A program made the translations under genes and the position numbers. From the NCBI RefSeq assembly GCF_029227915.1, contig NC_079877.1, positions 30,963,851 to 31,027,850 on the forward strand: 64,000 bases of DNA, in the 5' to 3' direction. The stretch comes from Hydractinia symbiolongicarpus (lineage: Eukaryota; Cnidaria; Hydrozoa; Anthoathecata; Hydractiniidae). The notes under the pieces are model-generated. The model did not search any database and had not been told where the DNA came from. It saw only the letters and a program-made list of their open reading frames with translations. Every line of letters starts with the position of its first letter. Within the stretch, counting starts at the first letter, position 1. Of the stretch, positions 48,653 through 61,613 are shown piece after piece.

Positions 48653-51600
48653 TTTTTACCGTAAAATTACATCCTGAATGTGACTCGTTAGAAATCACAT
48701 ATTCGCTTTCAACCAATCTCGTTCCCAGTGATTTCTTTTCTTCTATCGGATCAGAAGAATGCATGTCGTAAGCTACACCACAGGGAAGTCATGGTGGTAG
48801 TCTCAACCTGATATTCTTATACAGAAAAAGTGAGTAGCTTATTACCAGACCACCCGAAATTTGATAATTTCAGTAACAAAAACCCATTGAAAAGTGAAAT
48901 CACATATACTGCGATATACATCGGATCAACAGAGGTGATTGTCTGCAGCTAACCTCGTCCCCAGATCATCTTTTTCGGATATCAAAACGGTAAGGGATAT
49001 TTAGACGAGGTTGTCATACATCATGATTCACCCTACACAGTAGCGAAATACTTAATTTCTTTTTTTTTTAAAAAAAACGGCTGTGAAATCATCGTTTGTC
49101 ACATTGTGAAAGCATCGTTTGTCGCATTGTGATTACACACCCTTACTAAGATGTTGTTTATTATTCCCTTGCAGTCTTTTAAGAGCTTATTACAAACTTG
49201 TTGGACATTATTTGTCAGTACCAGTCGTTAGTGAAATAAGAAACCAACCATATGTAAAATACACTGCAATTTGCCTGTCGCTACTCCCAGCTACCATCTT
49301 TAGTTATCAAATTGAAAGTTGGGTATTATAGTACGGATTATTTGTTAGACAACAACAAAACGAAAGAATTTAACTTATTCTGAACATCGGTATTTTGCGC
49401 ATCTTTAGCATAAAGTAGTTTTTCGCCATTTTAAATAAAATCTTGTCGTAAAAGAATCCACGCCTCGGATTTTTGCCCACCGTGCATATTTTTTCGCATC
49501 TATATTTCGTGCATTTTGTCCGCCTGTTAACATAAAGTAATGACATTACTCAGACAGGGATTCGAAAACTATTTTAAACACACAGACGAAATACGGCTAG
49601 TATTAAATAGACTAGTCAATAGCCTAGGAATAAAGTTACGAATTCGCTCGTTTTTGTATATATTGAATTTCGTGTAGCACAGTTCATGGACGTGTAACTG
49701 TAAACAAAGTGACAGGAACGATATTGTATTCAAAATTATAAGTTAGTGCAATTTTATTATAATGACAGTTACAGTGTCTTTGTGTTAGGAATTGGCTCTA
49801 GATAACATTTTTTTCGAGTTCTTATTTAACTAAATATTTAGTTTGAGCTATATTTATAAATAACATCCTGGCTCACTGCTAATACCTTAGTATTCTAGAT
49901 AGGAGAGAGCAAACAAGCAACAAATTTTTGTAAATTCTTAAAGCCAAAATTTCTCTGTTAAAGTAAAAGCGGATTTCCTATCTCCTAAATTTACACCGCA
50001 CAATTAGGGATTACGAATTGGCCTGTTATTGTCTATTTTAGTGACTTACATGAAATTCTACTGGTGGTGACTGATGTTTCGATCAATTCGTTCATTCTTT
50101 AAAATAAAAATTATAACAAACTAGCTTCTTAAGCTCCAGCGTACATGTATTTTTGGTCTCAGGGAAACAGAAAACGTGGTTTGTTTTGACTCAATCATGA
50201 ATGTAGGGGACAATAGAGAAAACTGAGAAATCCAAATTTCTTGTATACACTGATTTGTGTCACTTTTTAATATTCCGTCATCATTTGTCAATTTACTTTG
50301 TTTTCATTAAACATTTAGTCTTTGCAGACTTTGTTTTATATCTATGTTTGTTCGTGCATGTATTTTAAATCTTCGATAAAACAATTTTGTTTAAATGTAT
50401 CAATGACTCCACTTACAGCAATGCTATCTTTGATAAAAGAATTAAAAACAAAAAAGTTTGGAATTACACGCATGGCTTTGAAGGTTGACAAAGTGACACA
50501 CTTTGGTCTCGGCTGACGTCATTTTAGCCTGAAGACTGCAGTTTTATGAAAAACTTTGTCATGTGTCTGGCGTCAGATTATGTTAATAAACCAGGTTGAC
50601 TTTCATACACTACATACCTCCCATACAAATTTTAGCGCTGTTGCTTATTAAGATCACTAAAAATTTTATCAAAGAAATAAAAATTCATTTTTTAAGAAAA
50701 AATATTTCTAATAATTCAGGAAACAAAGATCACATAGCGTCGGAAAAACTTATTTTCTTTTGAAATCAAAGTTTTTGTATCATTCGAAAAATTTATTCTT
50801 GCCAGATCTTTTGTTTTTGATACAAAACAACGTGGCCTGTCGACTCTGCATTAAGTTTTACTATTTTTTCTGAAAATTCATGCGCTTTTCGTACTTTTTT
50901 TTAGTTTCCTGTATCGGAAACGCAAGTGGAATAATAAATTGCAAAAAAATTTTATTTAGAAGTAACATCTACTATATCCAGTTCCCATGGCTTTGTTTCT
51001 CTCTTTGACAATTTCGTCTGGAAGTGAACTTAAACATACTGTTTTTGAATGAAATTGATGTTTCGCTTTTATGGCTATGAAAACAGAACTTTGTTTGCAA
51101 GTATTTTTACCTTCTAACAAAGTTTTCTTTAAAGCTGCATGGACTTTCTACTTGAGTTTCCAATTTTTTTAAACTGTTCAACACAGAATTCACTGATTTG
51201 TTGGCTGGTATACATTCTTGGGAGAAGAAATCATGACGTAACAAAGCGCTTTCATCAGTTAAAAGGCTAGAACGAGTAACATAGATTTTTATGTAAGACA
51301 AAAAAGTGTGGTTATTTTGTTGTTATACAATTTTTTAAATTAGTGCTAATACGAGTCACGGAAGATCCGAGCCAGAATGAGCAAGAAACTGTTCCAAATT
51401 TAGACAAGCATAACTCGGGAGCGATAGGTTGTCATTGGAAGGGCTCTATGTGTCTTTAAAAGAGGACGAAATAACCTACATAACGGTGTGCAAAACGCTC
51501 TCTCTAGATTTTCCCCCGGCCTCCCATTGTAGGATCAAGTTAGGATATGTCTAGGCTGCAAAAATTAAATGCAAAAACTAAAGAATGTTTTTAAGTTTTC

Positions 51601-52970
51601 TCGAAATAAGTTTACTGAGTCAGAAGATCCGGGAAAGCAATCGCTACTGTTAACATTTCAAGAAAAAAAGTGTTAATACTCGAATCAGAAGGTTTAAATA
51701 AACTTTAAACCTTCTTGTTCGAATTAACCTTACCGTGAATGCTCTAAATAAGTATTCGGGCGTAGATTTTAGGGGGCGTTAAATAGATATTGGACTTATA
51801 AAAAAATTAACAAATAGAATATTCATTTTTGACATATACCTAAAATTTCATCATAAATAAATTGCTTGAAGGTTTTAGCACAGACTGTCCAGTTATTTTT
51901 TTAAAGAAATTTTTAGTGGAACGCTTTGGGGACGGGGTTGCCAATTTTGTCAATTAATTCTTTTCTGAGGAAAGGGATAAGGGTAATTGGAGGCAGGCGT
52001 TCAATAAAAACTGCGCGTTTTCTAGGTCTCTTTCACCTGAATAGAAGGTTTTCTTACTGATATGTTATTTCTCTGATATATTTCATTACTTTACAAACTT
52101 TTATCAATTTTATATATATACACCGTGCGTTCAAGTTAATACAAAAGTAACAAACAATAATAAATATAGAATCTCGTGAATTTTCAAGTTATGGGGGAAA
52201 TAAATAAAGAAAAAAAAATAAAAATAGAGAGAAAAAATGTTTGTTTTTGTGTGAGAAAAAAAGGTACTGTACTCCTGTTTCATTTTAAGCCGAGTCTTCG
52301 TACGGACCTATTTGGAATGAACATCTTCACTTGAAGAAGAATGTCCATTAAAAAAAACCCTTTCCCCTACTACTCTCACTTAACAATATCTTCTCCAAAA
52401 ATGAGAACGTTAATTCGATACATCAAAAATGAGCGTCCATAGTTCAGTATAGTGAACACGCTTCTTTTAACGACTTTCTGTCGTGGAAAATTTAGCACAT
52501 TCAGCTTAGAATTATGGTGAATTACTTTCAGTATATTTATTTGGAACAGAAAAACATCTCGAGTATCATGTTCTTTCAGGAAAAAACAAATATCCTGCCC
52601 AATTAGTTAGACGCTTTTTTAAAGTGGAAAAACATAAGAAAGTTATTAGCCTGTGGTCACACGAATTAATTAAACAAACTAACCTAAATCTTAATAACAT
52701 ACTTAAGTACAAGGCGCCATGATAAATATGAGAATGCGTCACGATAAATTTTCCGGTTGGCCTCGATGACACCAGCCTCTTTTTTGGTTTTATATACGTC
52801 TCTTGCATGATTATGGAATATTTATTTATTATCCATATACTTCTAGATTATCACATGATGCAATTTTATGTTTCCATTGTTGATAAACCATACATTCATC
52901 ACTTCGAAATGACTTTTTTGGTTTTCCTGCAATTACACATGCTTTTAAAGCAATTAATTAATTTATTTAT
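48653..52970. other. Gene-poor intergenic region between the BOULE-like and noggin genes
   Basis: No conserved protein was recognised on either strand. It holds a 62-bp TIR element (48951-49012), a copy of a dispersed repeat near 49440-49610 related to 63056-63290, and otherwise AT-rich sequence with short open frames. Confidence 0.5.
48951..49012. repeat. Miniature inverted repeat AACCTCGTC...GACGAGGTT
   Basis: AACCTCGTCCCCAG at the left is mirrored by GACGAGGTT at the right, 62 bp in all. A related 97-bp element is at 61517-61613. Confidence 0.5.
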
Positions 52971-53648
52971 TTATTCATTGCAACCACATTTGCATTCTGC
53001 AAGGACATCGAGATCCATTGATCTCCATTTACACCCCGAAGATACGGCATTGTAATCGTTCAGACAAGTGTATATCAACACAGCTACTGTCTTCCATTTT
53101 GACTTTTCACATTTCATACCCGCGGGAAATGAACATGTCTTTTTTCTTGAGCACGATCCTCTTTTAATAAAACGCGGGAAAATATTTTCACCCAGATCAA
53201 TCCATCGATAGCGAACAGGACATTTGGATAAATTCCACAGCCACTGCTGAAACTTATACGTTAATCTTTTTCCATATTCCTTCTTCTTTCCACTCGGTTT
53301 TCTCCCGAAGAATTTCATGTTTTTCAGTTCCTGACTCATTTTCGGATTACTTTTCACTTCAGCTTCGTTATGATCTTTTATTTTGATCGTACTTGGTTCT
53401 CGCGCTTTCAAAGACTCAGGTGTAAGTATAGAACTGAATCGCGGGTTGTATTTTGAACCAAGTTGGCTCAATAAACTTTTAATGTCTTTCTCAGCAGCCT
53501 TAGGTTTTTGCAACGATTTAAAAAGTGGCAGAAAGTCTTTTATATCCGGCTTAAGTGGGGAAGTTTTTAACCTTGAAAATGTCAACGTCATTGCTGAGCA
53601 TATGTCTGTGTTGAATAACACGACCACCAGAAGGAACGTGATTTTCAT
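52971..53648 (-). CDS. Noggin-family secreted BMP antagonist
   Basis: 225 codons in one exon. Noggins are secreted cystine-knot dimers that sequester BMP ligands during axial patterning. Residues 1 to about 20 (MKITFLLVVVLFNTDICSAM) form a signal peptide. Residues 31-75 match the noggin clip region (KDIKSLLSQLGSKYNPRFSS). A basic stretch (113-131) may bind heparan sulfate. The cystine-knot part begins at WLWNLSKCPVRYRWIDLG, then IFPRFIKRGSC, CSFPAGMKC and the end ECKCGC. Nine Cys follow the signal peptide (143, 166, 172, 180, 195, 206, 219, 221, 223). Upstream in the same frame the sequence stays open to 53807, but a splice acceptor TTTCAG just before 53660 suggests that part is intron and that the ATG at 53648 starts the protein. 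The stop overlaps AATAAA, a possible poly(A) signal. Confidence 0.93.
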   Translation of the reverse strand: MKITFLLVVVLFNTDICSAMTLTFSRLKTSPLKPDIKDFLPLFKSLQKPKAAEKDIKSLLSQLGSKYNPRFSSILTPESLKAREPSTIKIKDHNEAEVKSNPKMSQELKNMKFFGRKPSGKKKEYGKRLTYKFQQWLWNLSKCPVRYRWIDLGENIFPRFIKRGSCSRKKTCSFPAGMKCEKSKWKTVAVLIYTCLNDYNAVSSGCKWRSMDLDVLAECKCGCNE

Positions 53649-55720
53649 GTTGTTGTTGTTCTGAAATAAGAATGTTACATTACAGTGATACAAAATGTGA
53701 CAAGTTACAAAACAATAAAGATATATATCTTCATCATCAACAACATTACCAAAAACAACAACAAACAATAACAACAAAATGCAGCGGAAAACAGTAACGA
53801 CCGCCATCTACCTTCCTTCCTACTTTTACAAAACTAATTTTAAAAAGTTGCAGTATACCACAATTATAACAGATTTTTCTTCTCACCTCAGATAACAATC
53901 ATATTAAACAGACTAATAACACTTAGCATGGCGGCACGCAATCTCGATTATGTTGTGAACTGACGTGCTGCATATCGATTTTGTTTTCATAACGTTTGGT
54001 ATAATCCACTTCCCTATTAAACCTGAAGATTATCGTCTACAAAATGTCTTATTATTGTTTATTCTTTCGCGCCGCTACGCTTAACAAGCATTATACCAGT
54101 GCAAGCAAGATCGATGTTATCTTCTTCTATATTCATACACTTAATATATATACTGTACTCCCACACGATGAATATAAGAATTAGTTATTAAATAAATCAT
54201 GAATAAAATTAACCTTTCTCTTGGTAATTTTTCTCCCTGGTTTTATACAGACGGAAAATTTTAGAGTATTGCATTTTATCACACTAGCAAATATTTGGAT
54301 TAGAGGCCACCTGTACTGCAAAGTCTGTTGAGAGTAATTTATTTTTTTCAAAGCTTTGCAACGAATGATAACAAACGAAGTTTTTTTGCGACGTGTCGGC
54401 GTTACTCTAACTAGTTCGCTTCTAAAACGTCGTAAGAATTGTTTCGTTGTGATAGCATGTGGACTCTTAAAAAAATTTCATTTCAAGATTTATATTCGCC
54501 GTAATAGCGGACAGGATACACCGTAAAGCTCTAGTTGTTATAAAAACATTTATTTCCAAACAAAGTGTCGATCCGCAAATACGCAGAGTTTAAAAATCGG
54601 ATTAAATTTTTACGGTGACCGAAAACGATATACACAAAGCACAATAAAGTTAACTGCCAGAATCTCCAAGGAGACGAGACGATATAATAACATAAGGGCA
54701 ATTTTTATATATGGAAAGTTCAAAGGACCCAATAAAGTAGTTCCAGAGAATGAAAGTTGCAGTCAATGGAGGCTCTCTCTATTTTTCGTTTCATGCAAGT
54801 TTCGTGATCCTATGTGTAAATTTGACACACATCTGTGAACGGTTTTTCTAAATGAATTCAAAGTTGTAAATAGGGCTACAAGTATTTCATTTTCGTCATC
54901 AAACTATCTATTCATGCGGAAAAATGTCGGCTTGCCTTATTCAAGCATGTTCTTTTAAAAAAAAGTCAGAAAATATGATAATGCTATTAGTGTGAGCAAA
55001 AGAAGATAGGAGCGAGGTTTGAAACTCCTGAACACATACTTCACAGATTAGTGTTCTCATTTTGATGAACATAGTTCGGATTTCCTTGCCAATACAACAC
55101 GCGAATTGTCATTTCACTTGGTATATTTTAACACGTAATGCGCACATAAAATTTAACATTAGTTCTAACGTTAATCTGAGGTTAGCGAGACATATCGCGT
55201 GAAAGAAGAATGCAGTCAAGGATGCTAAAATTAATCTGATGGAAAGTACCGCTTTTAAAAAAACAGATATCCTTAAAAATTTACACAGATAAATGTGACG
55301 CAGCTCTTTCAATTCGGTTTCCGTACTATTAGTATTGTCGGAAAAAAATTCGAAAGATTCGTTCTTATTTTGTAGGGTTTTTCAGCGAAATAATTGAGTC
55401 AAACACGTCACAAGTCGTCACTGCAATTGCTACTACTGTTTCTATGAAGAAATCAGTGGAACTCCTTCCCATTGTTTCTTTTTTCGTTTTCTAATATGGT
55501 AACCACTAATTAGAAAGCGAAAAAAAAGCCCTGGAAAAAAGAAGCCCTGGGAAAAGAAGCTCTGGAAAGGAGATTGATAAGAAATTTTTTAAGTACGCTT
55601 TTTACAGAGCTGTAACGTTTTTGTCATAAAAGGTTTAACATTATTCATTTTTATTATATATGTTCCCTGTACCTCTCAAACACGTACCTCTCAAACACGT
55701 ACCTTGGTGCAATTAACAAG

Positions 55721-55822
55721 GTTCACGATTTGGTTACAACACCGTCCTTGCCAGATCATTTTTAGAAATAAAGATGGATAGTGTGGAACAAGTGAGTAAT
55801 GTAGAAGCCAACTTCTAGTCAC
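55721..55822 (+). repeat. Dispersed 102-bp segment, copy A
   Basis: It aligns without gaps to 58676-58777; by eye about 84 of 102 positions agree. The shared core includes AAAGATGGATAGTGTG and AGTGAG. It lies about 2.1 kb upstream of the noggin start. Confidence 0.7.
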
Positions 55823-57150
55823 AGATGAACGTGGTCCCATAGCCACGGGACAATGTCACCTTCCAGGGGTTTTGTCTCTCACTAGCGTTGCGCTTATTGG
55901 CTGATAGCGTCGCAATCAGATATACAAATATAAAAACAAGGCATGGGATCGAGGTTGGTGCAACAATCGTGCTGGTAATCAAAATATGTTAGCTTATTAA
56001 GTGACCTAGCTGTAAAGGATGTCGGACAGAAAAGAAAAAATTGTGAATAGACATCAATACATTTAGAGCTTAAAACAAGCGGATATCATCCAAAATAGAC
56101 TACCCACTGCTTAGCCTTTCCGTTGATAATATAAGCCTTCATTGGGTATTCAAATTTTGGCGAATTTTAATAAAAAACAACACAACTCGAATGTAAAACA
56201 TACGAAAGACAATTAAATGAAGTTTCCTAACCTGAAAAATAAATATATACAAGCTTTGATGTTATAAGAATATGCTTTATAAGAACACCCGGCTGAGATT
56301 TCAACTTAAAAACAAAAAGTCTAATGTTTAAAAGAATAGAGAAATGCGAATAATGACCAGCCTGTTTAGAATATTGATATTCTTATAAAAAAACGTGTGC
56401 GACAAAGGACTCGATCATATTCAGAAAAATCGTGTAACATTTGTTAACACTATCTACCACAGAGTGATAAAAAAACATTCTGTTCAAATAGAATTCCACA
56501 CGATTGTTTGAAAATATAGATTGATGAGGTGGCATACTATATAGTGGGGTAAAAAAATAGAATATTCGTCTCTATTTTACGCATGCGCTCTAAAGTTTTT
56601 TTATATGGCACAGACAGATTGTCAAACATTTTACGAGTCAAGGTATGGTAACATGCAAAGAAAATTTTAAACACGTACTTTTAGAAACTCTCTGTTATTG
56701 AGAAGTTTTTTTGCAAACTAGATTTTGTTGTCGATTACAATTGTTTGAAAAGCAAAATTTATATATCTTGTTCATCCAATATGTGGCAAGATGAAAAAGT
56801 TAAAAAGAAGTTAAAATTTTTGCGACTTTTCTCACTGCACAAAATATGAAATAAAAACAAAGTTGCAAAAGATATAATCTACATACTTACAAGATATAAA
56901 ACTTTTATGTCTGCTTGATCAAAGTAACAAAAATTTATAAAGTTCATACGAAAAAATTGTATCTTATATATACACTTTAATTATAACGTCGTAATCTCTC
57001 TTAATAAAGCAAGCAATGAGCACTATAGAATCTTCATTTCCTAGTTATTTCGCAGATTAACATTCGTCAGTCACACGAAAAAAAGTTGTTTTTTATAGTT
57101 AGTGCTAAACAGGCCACCAACTAAGTTATCGCATTTTAGATTGTCGTCTT

Positions 57151-57425
57151 TTAACAAATGTTGTAGAGATGTCACACAACAAATGTTGTAGAGATGTTGC
57201 ACAACAAATGTTGTAGAGTTGTTGCACAACAAATGTTGTAGAGAAGTCGCACAACAAATGTTATGGAGATGTCGCTCAACAAATGTTATAGAGAAGTCGC
57301 ACAACAAATGTTATAGAGAAGTCGCACAACAAATGTTATGGAGATGTAGCACAACAAATGTTATGGAGATGTCGCACAACAAATGTTGTAGAGATGTCGT
57401 ACAACAAATGTTATGGAGATGTACC
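57151..57425 (+). repeat. 25-bp minisatellite, about 11 tandem copies
   Basis: The unit is ACAACAAATGTT(G/A)T(A/G)GAGATGTCGC. Exact 25-base spacing can be followed from 57176 to 57401, with degenerate outer copies. The unit contains the near-palindrome ACAACAAATGTTGT. The period is not a multiple of 3, so open frames across it are spurious. Confidence 0.95.
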
Positions 57426-58675
57426 ACATTTTCTTTACCGTCCACCGATTTTTACCGATTTCATTCTTCGGTGGCTAAGTCATTTTTGTGCTTAAAGATC
57501 CAAATGTCTTAAAATGAGGAAACAGATGTGGCACATTTTTAGTTGAGATTTTTTTATTTTGTAATAAATTCCTTTGTATATATTATATATTATTATAACG
57601 TGACTAAATTTTTTACCGACAAGGCACTACACTCTGAAGTGAAATTTGTATACAGACAAATCTTCGTATACATATTTTAAAGCTACTTGTGCGTTCCATT
57701 TTATTCACGAGTTGCGAACATTCCCTTTTTAGTGGAAACATTAACAATAATTACTGTCAATACGTAAAAGATTTCTAAGACAATCGAAAAGATTAAAAAT
57801 AGCAAATCCGACCTTCTTAACAAAAATTCCTGACAAGCACAAAAATTAACATGTGAACGTCGATAGAATAAAAAATATATACATTTTTCCATATTCCACA
57901 CCAAATGGATGAAAGAGTTTTATTAGGGAAGTTTAAGACTAAAGTGTCTGATCTAAAAAAGATTGCGAAATGGGTCATCAGTCTTGACTTTCGTGACTTA
58001 CACGAAAAACATTTTGTGGGTTAAACAAATTATATTTGCGCTGCGATTCAACGTAACATAACGACATTCAGTACATACTGTTTTTTCTTATACACACTGT
58101 TTTAAATAACCAAAATCTTATAGAAACAACAGCCACCATACCCTGGAAGAAACAGCAAGAATTGGAAAAACAGCAATGCTTTTTACGAGACATGCCCTGT
58201 GCAAAAAAACATACAATCTTTAGATGATAATTAATGTGATTAAAAGTTGTTCATTGCGCACATGGCTAACTGAGAAGTCAAAGCGCCTTCCTGTGTAGAT
58301 AGTCAACAAGCAACATGTACTCAACAGTCGAGCTTGTAAAATACAGAAACTTAAGCAACATTGGGCTTGGTGCCCATAAAAAAAGTTTGTAACAATATAT
58401 ATATATACTTGCCTATTTATGAATTTCAGCGAGTGGATATATTATACTTTTACTAATAGCCACTCGTTCTGTCGACAGTTCCACTCTCAAGTTGTTTGTT
58501 ATATTGACTATTATACTTTATTATATTATATATTTACGTTTGTATGCTTTTAATAACAACAACTTGTTTATTTTGTTGCAAAGCATAGAGTAAACATGTT
58601 AATTTCACACCCGTTTATTACCAAAGCGTGAAAAGACGATTCCCGAGGTCTATTTTGTACGGATGCTAAAAACAC

Positions 58676-58777
58676 ATTCACGGTTTACTCACAACACCCT
58701 CCTTGTCAGATCATGCTTAGAAAGAAAGATGGATAGTGTGCAAGAAGTGAGACATGTAGTATCCAACATCTAGTAAC
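58676..58777 (+). repeat. Dispersed 102-bp segment, copy B
   Basis: Same orientation and length as copy A at 55721-55822, about 5.0 kb upstream of the noggin start. Confidence 0.7.
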
Positions 58778-61516
58778 GCTTCTTTCCATTCACTCGTTCT
58801 TCACCGCAGCTTTTAGCGTTTAGTATTTGCGCATGCGTATTAGAATTTCGGTCTGTCCGCCCTGCCTAAGTTTGACAGTTTAGAATAGTTAACATTCTAA
58901 TGTTTGCCGACGTACAAATTTTCAAAACCCATAGAAACTCAGAAAACGTTGCCATCTTTCACATAGTGAGAATTAAGCAGCCTTATTAAGCTGACAGTAA
59001 CTGAAGTCTGTTTGAGGATGAAAAATTAAAAGCTGTTTCCTAGACTTATGATGAATCGCGACGAGATGTAAATCTTTTATTTACCATCTTACTTTGCTTT
59101 GATTTTATAGGAAGGATAGAGCAAGACGTTTTTGTAATAAATCGCGAATCAAAAATAATATTCCCAAGCGCTTCACAATTCTTGCAACGCGACTTTTTAT
59201 TAAGTATTATACGTTAGCCCATGGAAAAATATACACCTTTTTTTTATAGAATACGTAAAGTTCTAACCAGGCTAGTCATTTTTCCCTTATTCTTATTTCT
59301 CTATTGCTGTAAACAACAGACCTAGTGATTTAAACCTGAACCCCAGTTTGATGTTCTTTTAAATTTATATTCTTATATAAAAAACACCTATGTGGCATTT
59401 TTTTTCGTGCGTCGATATTCGGCACGACTGTGACCTCACGGATGCAGACAAATTAAAGAGATTTAAAGCATAAAATGGGGTCAAAATTATCATCAAAGGA
59501 AAATGACCTAATGCAAAAAAGAAAAATAAGTGGATTACTTGTGCTGCTCTACTTTATTCAATGGCACCACCCACCCACCCACTGAAACACCCACCCACCA
59601 GAAAAGGAAGTGGTTAGTGGTAGTGGTTTATAGTTCACGTGATTAGCCTTACTAAATTATGAGAGATATACCTTGTCAAGACACGAGGGATCACAAAGGC
59701 TGTTCTTGTGTGTTTAGAGCTCACATTTATGGTACCTTTGAAATTACTGCCAAACTATTACGTTAGAGGTTGAAAATCTTAGAAAAATTGTTGACCAGTT
59801 TCTCCTTGCGTTTGAGTGATTGATTTTTGGGAAATAGAAAGCATTTCGTCGTGAACGATAAACAATTACCTGATACACACAAATCCCATTTTTCCGCTCA
59901 ATACGTCATTAGTTCAACTTGAAGACAACAACGAAGAAAATACAGATGCCATGCTGTCTAACCGAAACACAAGCTAGCTGCGATATTTGAAAAGCATTAT
60001 TAAAATTTTAAATATCGTTCCAAACGTACTTTAAAATTTCGTAATATCTGAGTTTTTGTAGAAAAAATAATAAAACAGTACATGAATCATTTAGGCTACT
60101 TATTGTTAATTCCTATTATCATTGAAACGAAACCACCAACAGAATTGTTTTCATCGTATTCAGCAACATTGACTCAAGAAAAGCAACATCTGAGCACAAG
60201 TGTTTTTTCCCGTAAACAGGATGACATCAATAATGAAGTCTTAGCAAAAACGTTAAGCTTGATGATCATTGGTTAATCGCTTAATACACCCGATGATAAT
60301 TAGTTAATTATTGAGCATGTAGATAGATAACCACCTAGCCCCTTGATATTTCGTCGTTAAAACATAAAACATTTTTGTAAGCCCACACAATCACTAAAAT
60401 CTTCATATAAAATAATTTTTGAAAGTGCATCGTTGAGGACCCTAATTTTGCAAACCAAAACAAACTCGTTCATCTTCACCTTCTCGCCTTTTAAGGTCAG
60501 TGGAAAAAAGAAAAAACGCCTAAAGATTTCCTTACATGCCATAGGCTGAACTAAGATCAAAAATGCGCAGATTTTGCAAAATATTACCTTTGCCTCTTTT
60601 TCCTTTGTCCTTGTTTTGCAAAACGTTAGAAAACCACCACAGCGGATATTGATTCAGATAAATCTATTGCGACCTCCGTTGTACTCCAACAACACTGTTA
60701 AGATTACTCTTGCAGCCGTTGTATGAGCACTTTGTTTAAATGTTCTGCCCATTCAAGCAATTAATTGTCCATATTACGTATCGTCATGACAACATGGTTT
60801 CTACTTGTAAAATATATATCCGGCAAAATTATTTAGACTGGAAAACTCTCACCGAACTGACTTGGTCATTCACTGGGTTTGCAACTTCGTTTCCATTGGT
60901 CATATCACTGTCCTAATGGCCGAAACGGTGGATAATTACATAATCGCAATAAAATTTCAGCTTTGGATAATCGGGATAAGTCAGATATTAGTTAAATAAG
61001 GGAATTTTCAAGCAGTGATTTACAAAACAAAAAAGAATTAACACAACTTCAGTAAGTCGTGCTAAAAAAGCACAAGAACCTTGTAGAAACCGGGATATTT
61101 TTTCGTACATTTTTTGAACGTTGGAAGCGCGACAATAGAGACTCATCACCGACTGTGCTAATGCAAAAGACCAAAGGTGAGATTAATCTAGTTCGTTATT
61201 AACAGCAAATGAGACAATTAACAGCTCACAGTTTTCCCATCAATAACTGCTGTGCACTACTTAAAGATGGCTTCTCTATGTGACACCATATAATTGATGA
61301 CATTAATGAGTGCAGGCGTATGAACAGACAATAACAATATTAAGTCTTCAATTTGATGAGACAGACAATGTTGACTTTTAGGAGTTTTTTACTTGAAGAG
61401 TACTCTCCCGTGGCTTAATTATTTTCGGAATTTTATTCCATCTTTATTCGCACATCATATGCTTATTTATTATACAGACCTTCTAAAAGTTAGAAGGAGT
61501 TACACTTGTGCATTGT

Positions 61517-61613
61517 CCAACCTCGTCTCCAGAGCCGTTTTTATAATAAGATAGGCAGACGGTTTAGAAAGTGCCCGCATTATTGCATGAAAAATCCTGG
61601 GAACGACGTTGGG
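61517..61613. mobile_element. 97-bp miniature TIR element
   Basis: CCAACCTCGTCTCCAG at the left is mirrored by CTGGGAACGACGTTGGG at the right. The same terminus type occurs at 48951. No coding capacity. Confidence 0.5.

Noticed and set aside
50322-50516. 64-codon frame near a possible acceptor
   Set aside because: Not recognised, with no supporting exon context.
52971-53807. Extended noggin frame starting 53 codons earlier
   Set aside because: A splice acceptor just before 53660 and a good signal peptide at the ATG at 53648 favour the shorter protein; the extra N-terminus looks like translated intron.
57071-57512. Repetitive open frames on both strands
   Set aside because: They are produced by the 25-bp minisatellite.
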